From the NCBI GenBank assembly GCA_033717875.1, contig JADDKJ010000024.1, forward strand, positions 1 to 52,165: a stretch of DNA of 52,165 nucleotides, read 5' to 3'. The notes beneath the pieces are model-generated. The model was not told the origin of the DNA. It worked only from the letters and a program-made list of their open reading frames with translations, and made no database searches. Every line of letters starts with the position of its first letter. The stretch's first letter is position 1. Shown piece by piece: positions 28,805-38,637 of the stretch. The position numbers were made by a program, and so were the translations under genes. The DNA is from SBBG01 sp033717875. Its GTDB lineage: Bacteria; Pseudomonadota; Gammaproteobacteria; Ga0077554; Ga007554.

Positions 28805-28993
28805 TTTCGCCACCGTCTGCATTGGATGCCGTAGAGTGATTATGCCAGATCGAAGGGCGGATTTTTACAAAAAAGGGGGGTTCTACAGCCTCATTTGGGA
28901 TAGGGAGAAGCCTCGCGCGCCCTTGATGGAACTTAATTTTTGATCCATATTGCCACTGCTGGCTGGAGTCGCCATGTAGAACCCGAAAATCAA
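28805..28993. other. Non-coding stretch with IS1182 end and an inverted GGGTTCTACA pair
   Basis: No gene is seen. GGGTTCTACA at 28878-28887 and its inverse TGTAGAACCC at 28975-28984 face each other across 87 bp. The first is close to where the left end of the IS1182 remnant should be. The second may be another IS end of the same type. The structured repeat R1 starts right after. Confidence 0.4.
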
Positions 28994-29090
28994 GAAACCT
29001 CTGATGTGTCAGAGGTTCCGCGGCACAGGGAAGAACGAAGCGAAGGGTTCTGCTCTGAGAATTCCAGGATGGAATTATTCAGAGCTTCCT
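28994..29090 (+). repeat. Structured repeat R1 (short form), upstream of sucB
   Basis: This is one of four copies, all on the plus strand. The first hairpin is ACCTCTGA-TGTG-TCAGAGGT (28997-29016). The last is GCTCTGA ... TCAGAGC (29052-29085), enclosing TTCCA-GGA-TGGAA. Relative to R2 the outer stem changes from GCGCTGA/TCAGCGC to GCTCTGA/TCAGAGC, both sides together. The middle holds GGCACAGGGA, but the closing GTGCC is lost. Confidence 0.8.
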
Positions 29091-29226
29091 CAATATTATC
29101 CGTTTCATGCCTACCCCTTGCGGTTTTTGTGAGTTTTCGCGATCTTAGTACAAAACAGGGGGGGATATAAAGATTGCGCAAAGAACGCCGCTATGGAAAA
29201 GAAACGCATTGCCTGAAGGAGCGCCC

Positions 29227-30399
29227 ATGCTGATCGAAGTCAAAGTCCCGGTATTGTCGGAATCCATAACCGAAGGCACGCTGGGGAAGTGGCACAAAAA
29301 AGTCGGCGAATTCGTCCGCCGCGATGAAAATCTCATCGACCTTGAAACCGACAAGGTCGTGCTGGAAATCGGCGCGCCGCAGGATGGCGTGCTGGCCGAG
29401 ATCAGGAAGAGCGACGGCGCGGTCGTCAAAAGCAGCGAGGTGATCGCCGTCGTCGATACCGCGCAGACCATGCCACATGAGACGCCGCCGTTGGTTGCCG
29501 CATCACCCCAGGCTGTGGCGCAAGAGATGAGTCCGGCGGTGCGCAAAATGGTCGCGGAACATCGGCTGGACGCCACGCAAATCGCGGGCACCGGCCGCGG
29601 CGGACGCGTCACCAAGGAAGACGTGCTGCATCATCTTGAAAAATCCGTGGCGGCCGAGGAAAAGACGCCGTCCGCGCCGGTAACGACGCCGGCGGCGGGC
29701 CGTGTCGAGCAGCGCGTTCCCATGACGCGTTTGCGCGCGCGCATCGCCGAGCGGCTGGTGCAGGCGCAACACACCGCCGCCATGCTGACCACTTTCAATG
29801 AGATCGACATGCAGCCGGTGATGGATCTGCGCAGCCACTATCAGCAAGATTTCCAGAAGAAATACAACGTCAAGCTCGGCTTCATGTCCTTCTTCATCAA
29901 GGCCGCCGTCGAGGCCCTCAAGCAATTTCCGGTGATCAATGCCTCGGCCGATGGCAATGACATTCTCTATCACGGCTATTACGACATCGGCGTGGCGGTG
30001 AGCACCGAACGCGGGCTGGTGGTGCCCATCATCCGCGACGCGGACACGCGCTCTTTCGCCGATCTTGAGTTGCGGGTGACGGAATACGCGCAAAAGGCAC
30101 GGGACGGCAAATTGTCCGTCGAGGACCTCACCGGCGGCACGTTCAGCATCACCAATGGCGGCATCTTCGGCTCGCTGCTCTCGACGCCGATTCTGAACCC
30201 GCCGCAAAGCGCCATCCTGGGCATGCACAAGATCGAGGAGCGCGCCGTCGTCGTGGAGGGGCAGATCGTGATCCGTCCGATGATGTATCTTGCCCTGTCC
30301 TACGATCACCGCATCGTCGACGGCCAGGAGGCGGTGCGTTTTCTGGTGGCGATCAAAGAGGCGCTGGAAGATCCCGCCCGTATGCTGTTGCAGGTGTAG
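29227..30399 (+). CDS. sucB: Dihydrolipoamide succinyltransferase (2-oxoglutarate dehydrogenase E2)
   Basis: This 390-residue E2 component transfers the succinyl group from lipoyl-lysine to CoA. It has one lipoyl domain (lipoyl Lys in LETDKVVLEI near residue 43), a peripheral-subunit-binding domain (VRKMVAEHRLDATQIAGTG), and the catalytic domain with SYDHRIVDGQEAV near the C-terminus. The GTFSITNGGIFGSLLSTPI motif favours the succinyl type. ATG 29227 has GAAGGAG upstream. lpdA follows 3 bp later. The E1 gene sucA, normally just upstream, is absent; an IS1182 remnant and repeat R1 are there instead. Confidence 0.9.
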   Translation: MLIEVKVPVLSESITEGTLGKWHKKVGEFVRRDENLIDLETDKVVLEIGAPQDGVLAEIRKSDGAVVKSSEVIAVVDTAQTMPHETPPLVAASPQAVAQEMSPAVRKMVAEHRLDATQIAGTGRGGRVTKEDVLHHLEKSVAAEEKTPSAPVTTPAAGRVEQRVPMTRLRARIAERLVQAQHTAAMLTTFNEIDMQPVMDLRSHYQQDFQKKYNVKLGFMSFFIKAAVEALKQFPVINASADGNDILYHGYYDIGVAVSTERGLVVPIIRDADTRSFADLELRVTEYAQKARDGKLSVEDLTGGTFSITNGGIFGSLLSTPILNPPQSAILGMHKIEERAVVVEGQIVIRPMMYLALSYDHRIVDGQEAVRFLVAIKEALEDPARMLLQV

Positions 30400-30402
30400 C
30401 TA

Positions 30403-31839
30403 ATGGACCAATACGATGTGGTGGTGATCGGCGCGGGACCCGGCGGTTATGTCGCCGCGATCCGCTGTGCTCAGCTCGGCCTGCGCACGGCGTGCATCGA
30501 CAACTGGCGCGACAAGCAGGGCAGACCGGCACTCGGCGGCACCTGCCTCAACGTCGGCTGCATCCCCTCCAAGGCATTGCTGGATTCCTCGCATCACTAT
30601 CATCGGCTCCAGCACGAATTCGCCGCGCACGGCATCAAAGTCGATGGCGCGACGATGGATGCCGCGGCGATGGTCGAGCGCAAGGACGGCATCGTGCGCA
30701 CCCTCACCGACGGTATCGCTCTGCTGTTCGCCAAGCACAAGATCGCCTGGCTGCAAGGGCATGGCCGGTTGCTGGGGAATAATCAGCTAGAGATTCTGCC
30801 GCAGGATGCCGCGGGAAAGGCCGATGAAAAGAACCGTTATACCGTGGCGGCGAAAAACACCATCATCGCCACCGGCTCGGTCGCCGCGCCTCATCCTTTG
30901 GCGGTGTTCGACGGCACGCGCATCGTTGATTCAAGCGGCGCGCTGGATTTCACCGAAACACCCAAACACCTGGGCGTGATCGGCGCCGGCGTGATCGCGC
31001 TGGAGCTGGGCAGCGTCTGGCGGCGCCTCGGCGCGCAGGTCGAGATATTCAGCCGTGGCGACGCCTTCCTGCCGCGCGTGGAAGCGCAGCTCGCCGCCGA
31101 GGCTTACCGCCTCTTCACCGCGCAGGGCATGGACATCCACCTGGGCGCGCGAATCAAGGAGGTGCGCACCGGCAAGAAACAAGTGGCGCTCACCTATGAG
31201 GACAAGGAAGGCCGGCACAAGCGGGTCTTCGATCGCCTGCTCGTCGCCACCGGCCGGCGGCCCAACACGGCGGGGCTCAATGCCGAAGGGGCCGGTCTCA
31301 ATCTCGATGAAAACGGTTTCATCACTGTGGATGAACAGTGCCGCACCAACCTGCCCGGCGTCTATGCCATCGGCGACGTGGTGCGCGGACCGCTGCTGGC
31401 GCACAAGGCTTCGGAGGAAGGGATCGCCGTGGCGGAGCGTATCGCCGGTCAACACGGCGAGGTCAACTACGCCACCATCCCCTGGGTGATCTATACCTCA
31501 CCCGAGATCGCCTGGGTGGGCAAGACCTCGCGGGAACTGCGCGAGGCCGGTGTGGATTTCCGGGAAGGCATGTTTCCCTTCAGCGCCAATGGCCGCGCCC
31601 GCGCCCTGGGCGAGGCGCACGGCATGGTGAAAATCCTTGCCGACGCCGGCACCGACCGCATTCTCGGCGTACACATCCTCGGCCCCCAGGCATCGGAAAT
31701 GATCACCGAGGCCGTCACCGCCATGGAGTTCCACGCCAGCGCCGAAGACATCGCGCGCACCACCCACGCCCACCCCACCCTCAGCGAAGCCTTGCGCGAG
31801 GCGGCGCTGGCGGTGGACAGGCGGGCGATTCATCGTTGA
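30403..31839 (+). CDS. lpdA: Dihydrolipoyl dehydrogenase (E3)
   Basis: This 478-residue flavoprotein reoxidises dihydrolipoamide with NAD+ for 2-oxo acid dehydrogenases and the glycine cleavage system. It has an N-terminal FAD fold (VIGAGPGGYVAAIRCAQLG), a redox disulfide in GGTCLNVGCIPSKALLD (near residues 49-54), an NAD fold (GVIGAGVIALELGSVW), an FAD-binding GVYAIGDVVRGPLLAHKA, and the C-terminal His-Glu pair in HAHPTLSEAL. It is the second gene after sucB, with a 3-bp gap. It converges with the RND permease gene, 3 bp away, with no terminator between. Confidence 0.95.
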   Translation: MDQYDVVVIGAGPGGYVAAIRCAQLGLRTACIDNWRDKQGRPALGGTCLNVGCIPSKALLDSSHHYHRLQHEFAAHGIKVDGATMDAAAMVERKDGIVRTLTDGIALLFAKHKIAWLQGHGRLLGNNQLEILPQDAAGKADEKNRYTVAAKNTIIATGSVAAPHPLAVFDGTRIVDSSGALDFTETPKHLGVIGAGVIALELGSVWRRLGAQVEIFSRGDAFLPRVEAQLAAEAYRLFTAQGMDIHLGARIKEVRTGKKQVALTYEDKEGRHKRVFDRLLVATGRRPNTAGLNAEGAGLNLDENGFITVDEQCRTNLPGVYAIGDVVRGPLLAHKASEEGIAVAERIAGQHGEVNYATIPWVIYTSPEIAWVGKTSRELREAGVDFREGMFPFSANGRARALGEAHGMVKILADAGTDRILGVHILGPQASEMITEAVTAMEFHASAEDIARTTHAHPTLSEALREAALAVDRRAIHR

Positions 31840-31842
31840 CTT

Positions 31843-34800
31843 CTATGCCTGTGAAGCCGCCGGTTTGCGCCTGAACCGCTCCGCCAGCCGCCGGATCATC
31901 ACGTAGAACACCGGCGTCAGGAACAGCCCCATGAAGGTGACGCCGATCATGCCGGAGAATACGGCGATGCCGATGGCGTGGCGCATTTCCGAGCCGGCGC
32001 CGGTGGAGAACACCAGCGGGGTGACGCCCATGATGAAGGCGAACGAGGTCATCAGGATCGGCCGCAACCGCAGGCGGCTGGCTTCGATGGCGGCGGCAAG
32101 GGTGTCGCGGCCCTGGCGTTCGAGGTCGCGGGCGAATTCGACGATCAGGATGGCGTTTTTCGAGGCCAGCCCCACCAGCACCACAAAACCGATCTCGGTG
32201 AAGATGTTGCGGTCGCCGCCGGTCAGCCATACGCCGAAGGTGGCGGCGAGCAGGCTCAGCGGCACGACGAGGATGATCGCCAGCGGCAACGACCAGCTTT
32301 CATACAGCGCGGCCAGCACCAGGAAGACCAGTAGCACGCACAGCGGGAATATCCATACCGCGGTATTGCCGGCGAGGATTTGCTGGTAGGTGAGATCCGT
32401 CCATTCATAGCTGATGCCTTTAGGCAGGGTGTCACGCAGGATTTTTTCCATGGCGGCCTCGGCCTGGCCGGAGGAGACGCCGGGCGCGGGACCGCCGTTG
32501 ATGTCGGCGGCGACATAGGTGTTGTAGCGATCCACACGGTCCGGGCCATAGCTTTGCTTGACGTCCATCAGGCTGCCCAGCGGCACCAGCTCGCCGGCGG
32601 CGTTGCGCGTCTTGAGTTGCGCGATGTCCTCAGCCTGCATGCGATAGGGCGCGTCGGCCTGCACGATGACCTGATAGGTGCGGCCAAAGCGGTTGAAGTC
32701 GTTGACATAGAGCGAGCCGAGATTGATCTGCATGGTCTCGAAGATATCGGAAAGCTGCACGCCCATGCGCTTGGCTTTTTCTCGGTCGATGTCGGCGTAG
32801 AGTTGCGGCACGTTGATCTGGTAGCCCGAGAATATACCGGCCAACTCGGGGGTCTGGTACGCCTTCATCTTGACCTGTTCGACCGCCTGGTACAGCACCT
32901 CGAAGCCGAGATTGGCGCGGTCCTCCACCTGGAGCTTGAAGCCGCCGATTGCACCCATGCCCATCACCGGCGGCGGCGGGAAGGCCATGACGAAAGCATC
33001 CTGTATCTGTCCAAGTTGTTGATTGATACGGCCGGCGATGGCAAAGCCGGACAAGTCCGGCGTCTGGCGTTTCTCGAAATCATCGAGACCGAAAAACACG
33101 ATACCGGCGTTCGGCGCGTTGGTGAAGCCGTTGATCGACAGGCCGGGAAACGCCACGGAATCCTTCACGCCCGGTGTCTTGAGGCCGATTTCGGACATGC
33201 GCCGGATCACGTCGTCGGTGCGGTCTAGCGAGGCGGCGTCCGGCAGTTGCGCGAAGCCGACCAGATATTGCTTGTCTTGCGACGGCACGAAGCCGGACGG
33301 CACGCGCATGAAGAGAAAGACCGTCACGCCCATCAGCAGGCCGTAGATCAGCACCGCGATGATCTTGTGATGCAGCACGCGCCCGGTGGTGGTGGTGTAA
33401 CCATGCGAGGCGCGGGTGAAGACGCGGTTGAAGAGGCGGAACACCGGCCCCAGCACCACGTCCATGGCGCGCGCGAGCCAGTCTTTGGGGGCGTCGTGCG
33501 ACTTGAGCAGCATCGCCGCCAGGGCAGGCGATAGCGTGAGCGAGTTGAACGCGGAGATCACCGTCGAGATGGCGATGGTGAGGGCGAACTGACGATAGAA
33601 CTGGCCGGTGAGACCGCTGAGAAAGGCAATCGGCACGAACACCGCGATCAGCACCAGCGCGATGGCGATGATCGGGCCGCTGACCTCCTCCATTGCCTTG
33701 TAGGTGGCGGCGCGCGGGCTCAGGCCGTTGGCGATGTTGCGTTCGACGTTCTCCACCACCACGATCGCGTCGTCCACCACGATACCGATGGCGAGCACCA
33801 GGCCGAACAGCGTCAGTGTGTTGATGGAAAATCCCAGCAGCCACATCACCGCGAAGGTGCCGATGATCGATACCGGCACCGCCACCAACGGGATGATCGA
33901 GGCGCGCCAGGTCTGGAGGAACAGGATCACCACCAACACCACCAGCAGTATCGCCTCCAGCAACGTCTTCACCACCGCCTCGATGGAGCTGCGCACGAAT
34001 TGCGTCGGGTCATAGACGATGGAGTAATCGAGACCCTGCGGGAAATCACGCTTCAGCTCTTTCATCGCCTCGCGCACATCGCTGGAGAGCTGGAGCGCGT
34101 TCGATCCCGGCGCTTCGAAAATGGCGACCGCCGAAGCCGGCTTGTTATTGAGCAACGAACGCAGCGCATAATTTTCCGCGCCGAGCTCGATGCGCGCCAC
34201 ATCGCTCAGGCGCGTCAGGCCACCATCGGCGCCGGTCTTGACGATGATGGCGCCGAACTGTTCTTCGGTGATGAGGCGCCCTTGCGTGTTGACGTTGATC
34301 TGGAATTCCGAGCCGTGATTGCTGGGCGGTGCGCCGATCACGCCGGCCGCAACCTGCACATTCTGTTCACGGATGGCGCGCACCACGTCGGAGGCGGTCA
34401 TGCCGCGCGCCGCGATTCTGTTAGGATCGAGCCACACGCGCATCGCGTAATCGCCGGCGCCGAACAGCAACACCTGACCCATACCGGGAATGCGCTCGAG
34501 CCGGTTCTTGACGTTGAGCTGGGCGAAATTGCGTAGGTAGGTATCGTCGTAACGGCCGTCGGGCGACAGCAGATGCACCACCATGGTCAGGTTGGGCGAG
34601 CTTTTCACGGTGGTGACGCCGATACGCCGCACTTCTTCGGGCAGCCGCGGCAGGGCGCGCTGCACGCGGTTTTGCACCTGGGTTTCGGCCTGTTCGACGT
34701 TGGTGCCGATCTTGAACGTGACAGTGATGCTAAGCACACCGTCGCTGGTGGAATTGGAGGACAGATAGAGCATGTTCTCCACGCCGTTGATCTGGTCCTC

Positions 34801-35001
34801 CAGCGGCGCGGCGACGGTTTCGGCAATGACCTTGGGATTGGCGCCGGGATAGACCGCGCGCACCTGCACCGACGGCGGCGCCACGTCCGGGTACTCGGAA
34901 ACCGGCAGCACGCGCAGCGACAGGATACCGGCGATAAAAATCATGATCGATATCACAGCCGCGAAGATCGGCCGGTCGATGAAGAATTTGGCGAGCTTCA
35001 T
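31843..35001 (-). CDS. RND multidrug efflux permease (AcrB/MexB type)
   Basis: This 1052-residue inner-membrane proton antiporter has twelve predicted helices and two large periplasmic loops. It begins MKLAKFFIDRPIFAAVISIM, and the proton-relay aspartates are in AIGIVVDDAIVVVENVERN (helix 4). The pore-domain sequence QDAFVMAFPPPPVMGMGAIG matches the HAE1 group, which exports hydrophobic and amphiphilic compounds. The gene follows the adaptor gene by 18 bp. No outer-membrane factor or TetR regulator is next to it, so a TolC encoded elsewhere is expected. Substrates cannot be predicted. Confidence 0.95.
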   Translation of the reverse strand: MKLAKFFIDRPIFAAVISIMIFIAGILSLRVLPVSEYPDVAPPSVQVRAVYPGANPKVIAETVAAPLEDQINGVENMLYLSSNSTSDGVLSITVTFKIGTNVEQAETQVQNRVQRALPRLPEEVRRIGVTTVKSSPNLTMVVHLLSPDGRYDDTYLRNFAQLNVKNRLERIPGMGQVLLFGAGDYAMRVWLDPNRIAARGMTASDVVRAIREQNVQVAAGVIGAPPSNHGSEFQINVNTQGRLITEEQFGAIIVKTGADGGLTRLSDVARIELGAENYALRSLLNNKPASAVAIFEAPGSNALQLSSDVREAMKELKRDFPQGLDYSIVYDPTQFVRSSIEAVVKTLLEAILLVVLVVILFLQTWRASIIPLVAVPVSIIGTFAVMWLLGFSINTLTLFGLVLAIGIVVDDAIVVVENVERNIANGLSPRAATYKAMEEVSGPIIAIALVLIAVFVPIAFLSGLTGQFYRQFALTIAISTVISAFNSLTLSPALAAMLLKSHDAPKDWLARAMDVVLGPVFRLFNRVFTRASHGYTTTTGRVLHHKIIAVLIYGLLMGVTVFLFMRVPSGFVPSQDKQYLVGFAQLPDAASLDRTDDVIRRMSEIGLKTPGVKDSVAFPGLSINGFTNAPNAGIVFFGLDDFEKRQTPDLSGFAIAGRINQQLGQIQDAFVMAFPPPPVMGMGAIGGFKLQVEDRANLGFEVLYQAVEQVKMKAYQTPELAGIFSGYQINVPQLYADIDREKAKRMGVQLSDIFETMQINLGSLYVNDFNRFGRTYQVIVQADAPYRMQAEDIAQLKTRNAAGELVPLGSLMDVKQSYGPDRVDRYNTYVAADINGGPAPGVSSGQAEAAMEKILRDTLPKGISYEWTDLTYQQILAGNTAVWIFPLCVLLVFLVLAALYESWSLPLAIILVVPLSLLAATFGVWLTGGDRNIFTEIGFVVLVGLASKNAILIVEFARDLERQGRDTLAAAIEASRLRLRPILMTSFAFIMGVTPLVFSTGAGSEMRHAIGIAVFSGMIGVTFMGLFLTPVFYVMIRRLAERFRRKPAASQA

Positions 35002-35019
35002 CCGTGGCTCCTTCCTGGA

Positions 35020-36246
35020 TTATTGCTTGTTCTTGGCGCCGGAGGCGTCGGGTGCCGCGGTCTGTTTAGTATCTTCCGGTTTGGCGCCGCTTTGTTGCGG
35101 GGCCGGCCAATTGCCGGCGGACGCTGCGGTGGCGTTTTCCATGTTGACGGTTTGCGGCGTGACAGGCATGCCCGGCATGACACGTTGCAGGCCGTTGACG
35201 ATCACCATTTCGCCGGGTTTCAGCCCTTCCTCGATGACACGCAGCGCGCCCACCAATGCGCCAGGCTTGACGGGCCGGTATTGCGGAACCTTGTCGGCAC
35301 CGACAACAAAGACGAAGCGCTTGCTTTGATCCGTGCCGATCGCCTTGTCGGCGACGAGCACCGCGTTGCGCTTGCCGCCTTCATCGGTCAGCTTGACGCG
35401 GGCGAAGAGCCCCGGCGTCAGCGCGCCATCGGGGTTGTCCAGCGTGGCGCGCATCCGCACCGTGCCGGTGGCGGGATCGAGGCGGTTGTCGACGAAATCG
35501 AGCCGCGCGCGGCGCGGGAAGCCCGTCTCATCGGCGATGCCGACGTTGACCGTGACCGCTTCACGTTTGGCCAGGCGTGGCGCGAAGTTGAGATAGGCGC
35601 TCTCGTCTGCATCGAAGGCGACGTAGATCGGATCTTGCGAAACCACCGTGGTGAGGATGGTCGCATCGGGTACGCCGGATTGAACCAGATTGCCGACGGT
35701 AATTTCGGCCTTGCTGGCGCGCCCCGTGATCGGGGAGCGCACTTCGGCGAAGGAAAGATCGAGCCGCGCGGCGTCGAGTTCGGCTTTCGCCGACCGCACC
35801 TCCGCCTCTGCCGCGCGCGCATCGCTGAGCCGTTGATCGTAATCCCGCTGGGTCACGACCTTTTCGCTCAACAGTTTTTCAAAGCGCGTCAGTTCCTTCT
35901 GCGCGAATTCGGCGCGTGTGCTCGCGCCGGCGAGGGCGGCTTCGCTGCGCGCCACCGCCGCCGCGAAGGAACGCCGGTCGATGCTGAACAGCGGATCGCC
36001 TTTTCTGACCAATGCGCCCGGCTTGAAATGCACCGCCTCGATGTATCCCGTCACCCGTCCCCGCACTTCGGCGCGCTCCACGGCTTCCAGCCGTGCCGCG
36101 AATTCGTGGCTTTCGGCGACGGGCTTTTCAATCGCCGCCGCCACTGAGACGGGCATCGGACCGGGAGGTCCACCCTGCTGGGGCGGTTGTTGCTGGCCGC
36201 AGGCGACGAGCAGGGTAGCGATAACCGTCAACAAAATCCTTTTCAT
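35020..36246 (-). CDS. RND efflux periplasmic adaptor (AcrA/MexA type)
   Basis: This 408-residue membrane-fusion lipoprotein joins the permease to an outer-membrane channel. It has a lipobox (LLTVIATLLVACGQQ, lipidated Cys), a Pro/Gln-rich linker, a lipoyl half (VRGRVTGYIEAVHFKPGALV), an alpha-hairpin (SEAALAGASTRAEFAQKEL and on), the second lipoyl half (VRSPITGRASKAEITVGN), and a beta-barrel. ATG 36246 is preferred to the earlier start in frame because GAGGTAG precedes it and the signal peptide begins there. It is the first gene of the adaptor-permease operon. Confidence 0.92.
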   Translation of the reverse strand: MKRILLTVIATLLVACGQQQPPQQGGPPGPMPVSVAAAIEKPVAESHEFAARLEAVERAEVRGRVTGYIEAVHFKPGALVRKGDPLFSIDRRSFAAAVARSEAALAGASTRAEFAQKELTRFEKLLSEKVVTQRDYDQRLSDARAAEAEVRSAKAELDAARLDLSFAEVRSPITGRASKAEITVGNLVQSGVPDATILTTVVSQDPIYVAFDADESAYLNFAPRLAKREAVTVNVGIADETGFPRRARLDFVDNRLDPATGTVRMRATLDNPDGALTPGLFARVKLTDEGGKRNAVLVADKAIGTDQSKRFVFVVGADKVPQYRPVKPGALVGALRVIEEGLKPGEMVIVNGLQRVMPGMPVTPQTVNMENATAASAGNWPAPQQSGAKPEDTKQTAAPDASGAKNKQ

Positions 36247-36295
36247 GGCTACCTCGCGTAGAAAGGGGAAACGATCTTCATAGGAAGATGTAATC

Positions 36296-36323
36296 ATTCT
36301 ATCAGATGAGCACGAACCATCAA
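36296..36323 (-). promoter_or_regulatory. Candidate sigma-70 promoter of the RND operon
   Basis: Read on the minus strand, TTGATG (36323-36318), 16 bases, TAGAAT (36301-36296), about 50 bases before the adaptor ATG. It lies in the gap divergent to rlmL. Confidence 0.45.
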
Positions 36324-36341
36324 CGCGATGGAAAGAAGGGT

Positions 36342-36347
36342 TATAAT
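36342..36347 (+). promoter_or_regulatory. Candidate -10 box for rlmL
   Basis: A perfect TATAAT, with no clear -35, lies 63 bases before the ATG. The leader contains a hairpin GTGAC-T-GGC / GCC-G-GTCAC (36366-36392). Confidence 0.4.
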
Positions 36348-36410
36348 GCTGGTTCTGTTTCCCGCGTGACTGGCTCTCGTTGTGCCGGTCACTTCTGATC
36401 AGCGATATTG

Positions 36411-38618
36411 ATGACCTCCCCTATCCTTTCTTTCTTCGCCACTACCGCCAAAGGCATGGAGCCGTTGCTCACCGATGAGCTGCGCGGGCTGGGCATTTCC
36501 GCCATTGCCGAGACGCGCGCCGGTGTGTCCTTTGAGGCGACCCTGGCGCAGGCCTACCGTGTGTGTCTGTGGTCGCGCATCGCCAGCCGGGTGTTGCTGC
36601 CGCTCGCCCGATTCGAGGCACCCACACCGGAAGCGCTGTACGACGGCGTCCGCGCCATCCGCTGGAACGAGCATCTGGCGCAGGACGGCACGCTGGCGGT
36701 GGATTTCAGCGCCGTGCAATCGCGCATCACGCATACGCACTTCGGCGCGCTCAAGGTGAAGGACGCCATCGTCGACCAATTTCGTGAGCGTTACGGCGTG
36801 CGGCCGTCGGTGGCGCGCGAGCGGCCGGATGTGCGCGTCAATGTCCACCTGCGCCGCGACGAGGCGACGGTGAGCATCGACCTGGCCGGCGAAAGCCTGC
36901 ATCGGCGCGGCTATCGGCAGGAAGGCGTGGAGGCGCCGCTCAAGGAAAGTCTCGCCGCAGCGATACTGCTGCGCGCGGGCTGGCCCGCCATCGCGCGCGA
37001 TGGCGGCGCGCTGTTCGATCCGATGTGCGGCTCGGGCACCTTGCCCATCGAGGCGGCGCTGATCGCCGCCGATATTGCGCCGGGATTGTTACGGCCGTAT
37101 TACGGCTTTCTGCGCTGGAAAGGCCATGACGCCGCCGCATGGGCCGCGCTGCTGGCCGAGGCCGGCGAGCGCAGAGAGCAAGGCTTGCGGCATCTGCCGC
37201 CGATCGTCGGCTACGATGGCGATGCCAAGGCGGCGCGGGTGGCGGCGGCCAATGTGCAGCGCGCGGGCTTGCAGGGTCTGGTGCGCATCGAGCAGCGCGA
37301 ACTGGCGGCTGTCGATGGTGCGCCCGCGCATGGCAGGGGCGGGACTCCCGGCCTGGTGATAGTCAACCCGCCCTACGGCGAGCGCCTGGGCCAGATCGAG
37401 GAGCTGCGGCCACTGTACCGGCTGCTTGGTGACAAGCTCAAGGAATATTTCCACGGCTGGAAGGCGGCGGTGTTCACCGGCAATCCCGACCTGGGCAAGC
37501 ACATCGGTCTGCGCGCGCGGCGCATCCACACCCTTTACAATGGCGCGATCGAGTGCAAATTGTTGAGCTTCGATGTTGTCCCGGAATGGTATGTGGGGTT
37601 TCATGCGCGAGGCGGTGAAGCCGTATCAACGCCCGCGCCCACACCTGTATCCGTGCTCGCACCTGCCGCACCGCCGAGCGCGGGCGCGCAGATGTTCGCC
37701 AACCGGCTGCGCAAAAACCTCAAGACCCTCGGCCGCTGGGCGGAGCGCGAGGGCGTGCATTGTTATCGTCTCTACGATGCCGATCTGCCCGAATACGCGC
37801 TGGCGGTGGACATCTACGAGCAGTGGGTGCATGTGCAGGAATACCAGGCCCCCAGGACGATCGATCCGGCCAAGGCCGAAGCGCGGCTGCGCGAGGCCCT
37901 GGCGGTGATTCCCGAGGCGCTCGGCGTTCCCGCCGGCCATGTCTTCTTCAAGGTGCGCCAGCGGCAGAAGGGCAAGGCGCAATACGAAAAGCTCGACGCG
38001 ACGGGCGAGTTTCACGAGGTGCGCGAGGGCAATTGCAAATTGCTGGTGAACTTCTCCGATTATCTCGACACCGGCCTGTTTCTCGATCATCGCCCCACGC
38101 GGTTGCTCATCCAGCAACTGGCGCGAGGCAAACGTTTCCTCAACCTGTTCGGTTACACCGGCGCCGCCACCGTGCACGCAGCGATGGGCGGGGCGGCGGC
38201 CACCACCACCGTCGACATGTCCAACACCTATCTGGACTGGGCCAAGCGCAATCTCGCCCTCAACGGTTTCGGCGGCCGCAATCACCCGTTCATCCAGGCC
38301 GATTGCCTGGCCTGGATGGAACAGGAACAAGGCCGCTATGACCTGATCTTCCTCGACCCGCCGACCTTCTCGACCTCAAAGCGCATGGCGGACACGCTGG
38401 ATATCCAGCGCGATCACGTCGCCCTCATCAAGGCGGCGGTACGCCTGCTCGCGTCCGGTGGCGTGCTGATCTTCTCCAATAACTTTCAGCGCTTCAAGAT
38501 GGACCGCGAGGCGCTGGCGGGCCTGACCATCGAAGACATCACGCGCGCCACCCTGCCGAAGGATTTCGAGCGCAATCCGCGGATTCACAATTGCTGGCGG
38601 ATCACGCGCAAGCGCTAA
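36411..38618 (+). CDS. rlmL: Bifunctional 23S rRNA methyltransferase RlmKL (m2G2445 / m7G2069)
   Basis: This 735-residue fusion modifies two guanines of 23S rRNA helix 74. The N-terminal half has a THUMP domain (residues 1-160) and the m2G methyltransferase with the motif VNPPYGERLG; PMCGSGTLPIEAAL is the SAM-binding loop. The C-terminal half (from about residue 425) is the m7G methyltransferase with NLFGYTGAATVHAAMGGAA and the catalytic DPPTFSTSKRM. The two activities are fused in Gammaproteobacteria, which supports the taxonomic reading. ATG 36411 (MTSPILSFFATTAKG) is chosen over an in-frame TTG one codon earlier. It converges with amt, 19 bp away. Confidence 0.94.
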   Translation: MTSPILSFFATTAKGMEPLLTDELRGLGISAIAETRAGVSFEATLAQAYRVCLWSRIASRVLLPLARFEAPTPEALYDGVRAIRWNEHLAQDGTLAVDFSAVQSRITHTHFGALKVKDAIVDQFRERYGVRPSVARERPDVRVNVHLRRDEATVSIDLAGESLHRRGYRQEGVEAPLKESLAAAILLRAGWPAIARDGGALFDPMCGSGTLPIEAALIAADIAPGLLRPYYGFLRWKGHDAAAWAALLAEAGERREQGLRHLPPIVGYDGDAKAARVAAANVQRAGLQGLVRIEQRELAAVDGAPAHGRGGTPGLVIVNPPYGERLGQIEELRPLYRLLGDKLKEYFHGWKAAVFTGNPDLGKHIGLRARRIHTLYNGAIECKLLSFDVVPEWYVGFHARGGEAVSTPAPTPVSVLAPAAPPSAGAQMFANRLRKNLKTLGRWAEREGVHCYRLYDADLPEYALAVDIYEQWVHVQEYQAPRTIDPAKAEARLREALAVIPEALGVPAGHVFFKVRQRQKGKAQYEKLDATGEFHEVREGNCKLLVNFSDYLDTGLFLDHRPTRLLIQQLARGKRFLNLFGYTGAATVHAAMGGAAATTTVDMSNTYLDWAKRNLALNGFGGRNHPFIQADCLAWMEQEQGRYDLIFLDPPTFSTSKRMADTLDIQRDHVALIKAAVRLLASGGVLIFSNNFQRFKMDREALAGLTIEDITRATLPKDFERNPRIHNCWRITRKR

Positions 38619-38637
38619 CCCGCCCTACTTTTAAGGC

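Noticed and set aside
34573..36147. 524-codon plus-strand frame across the RND genes
   Set aside because: Antisense shadow of two well-supported efflux genes.
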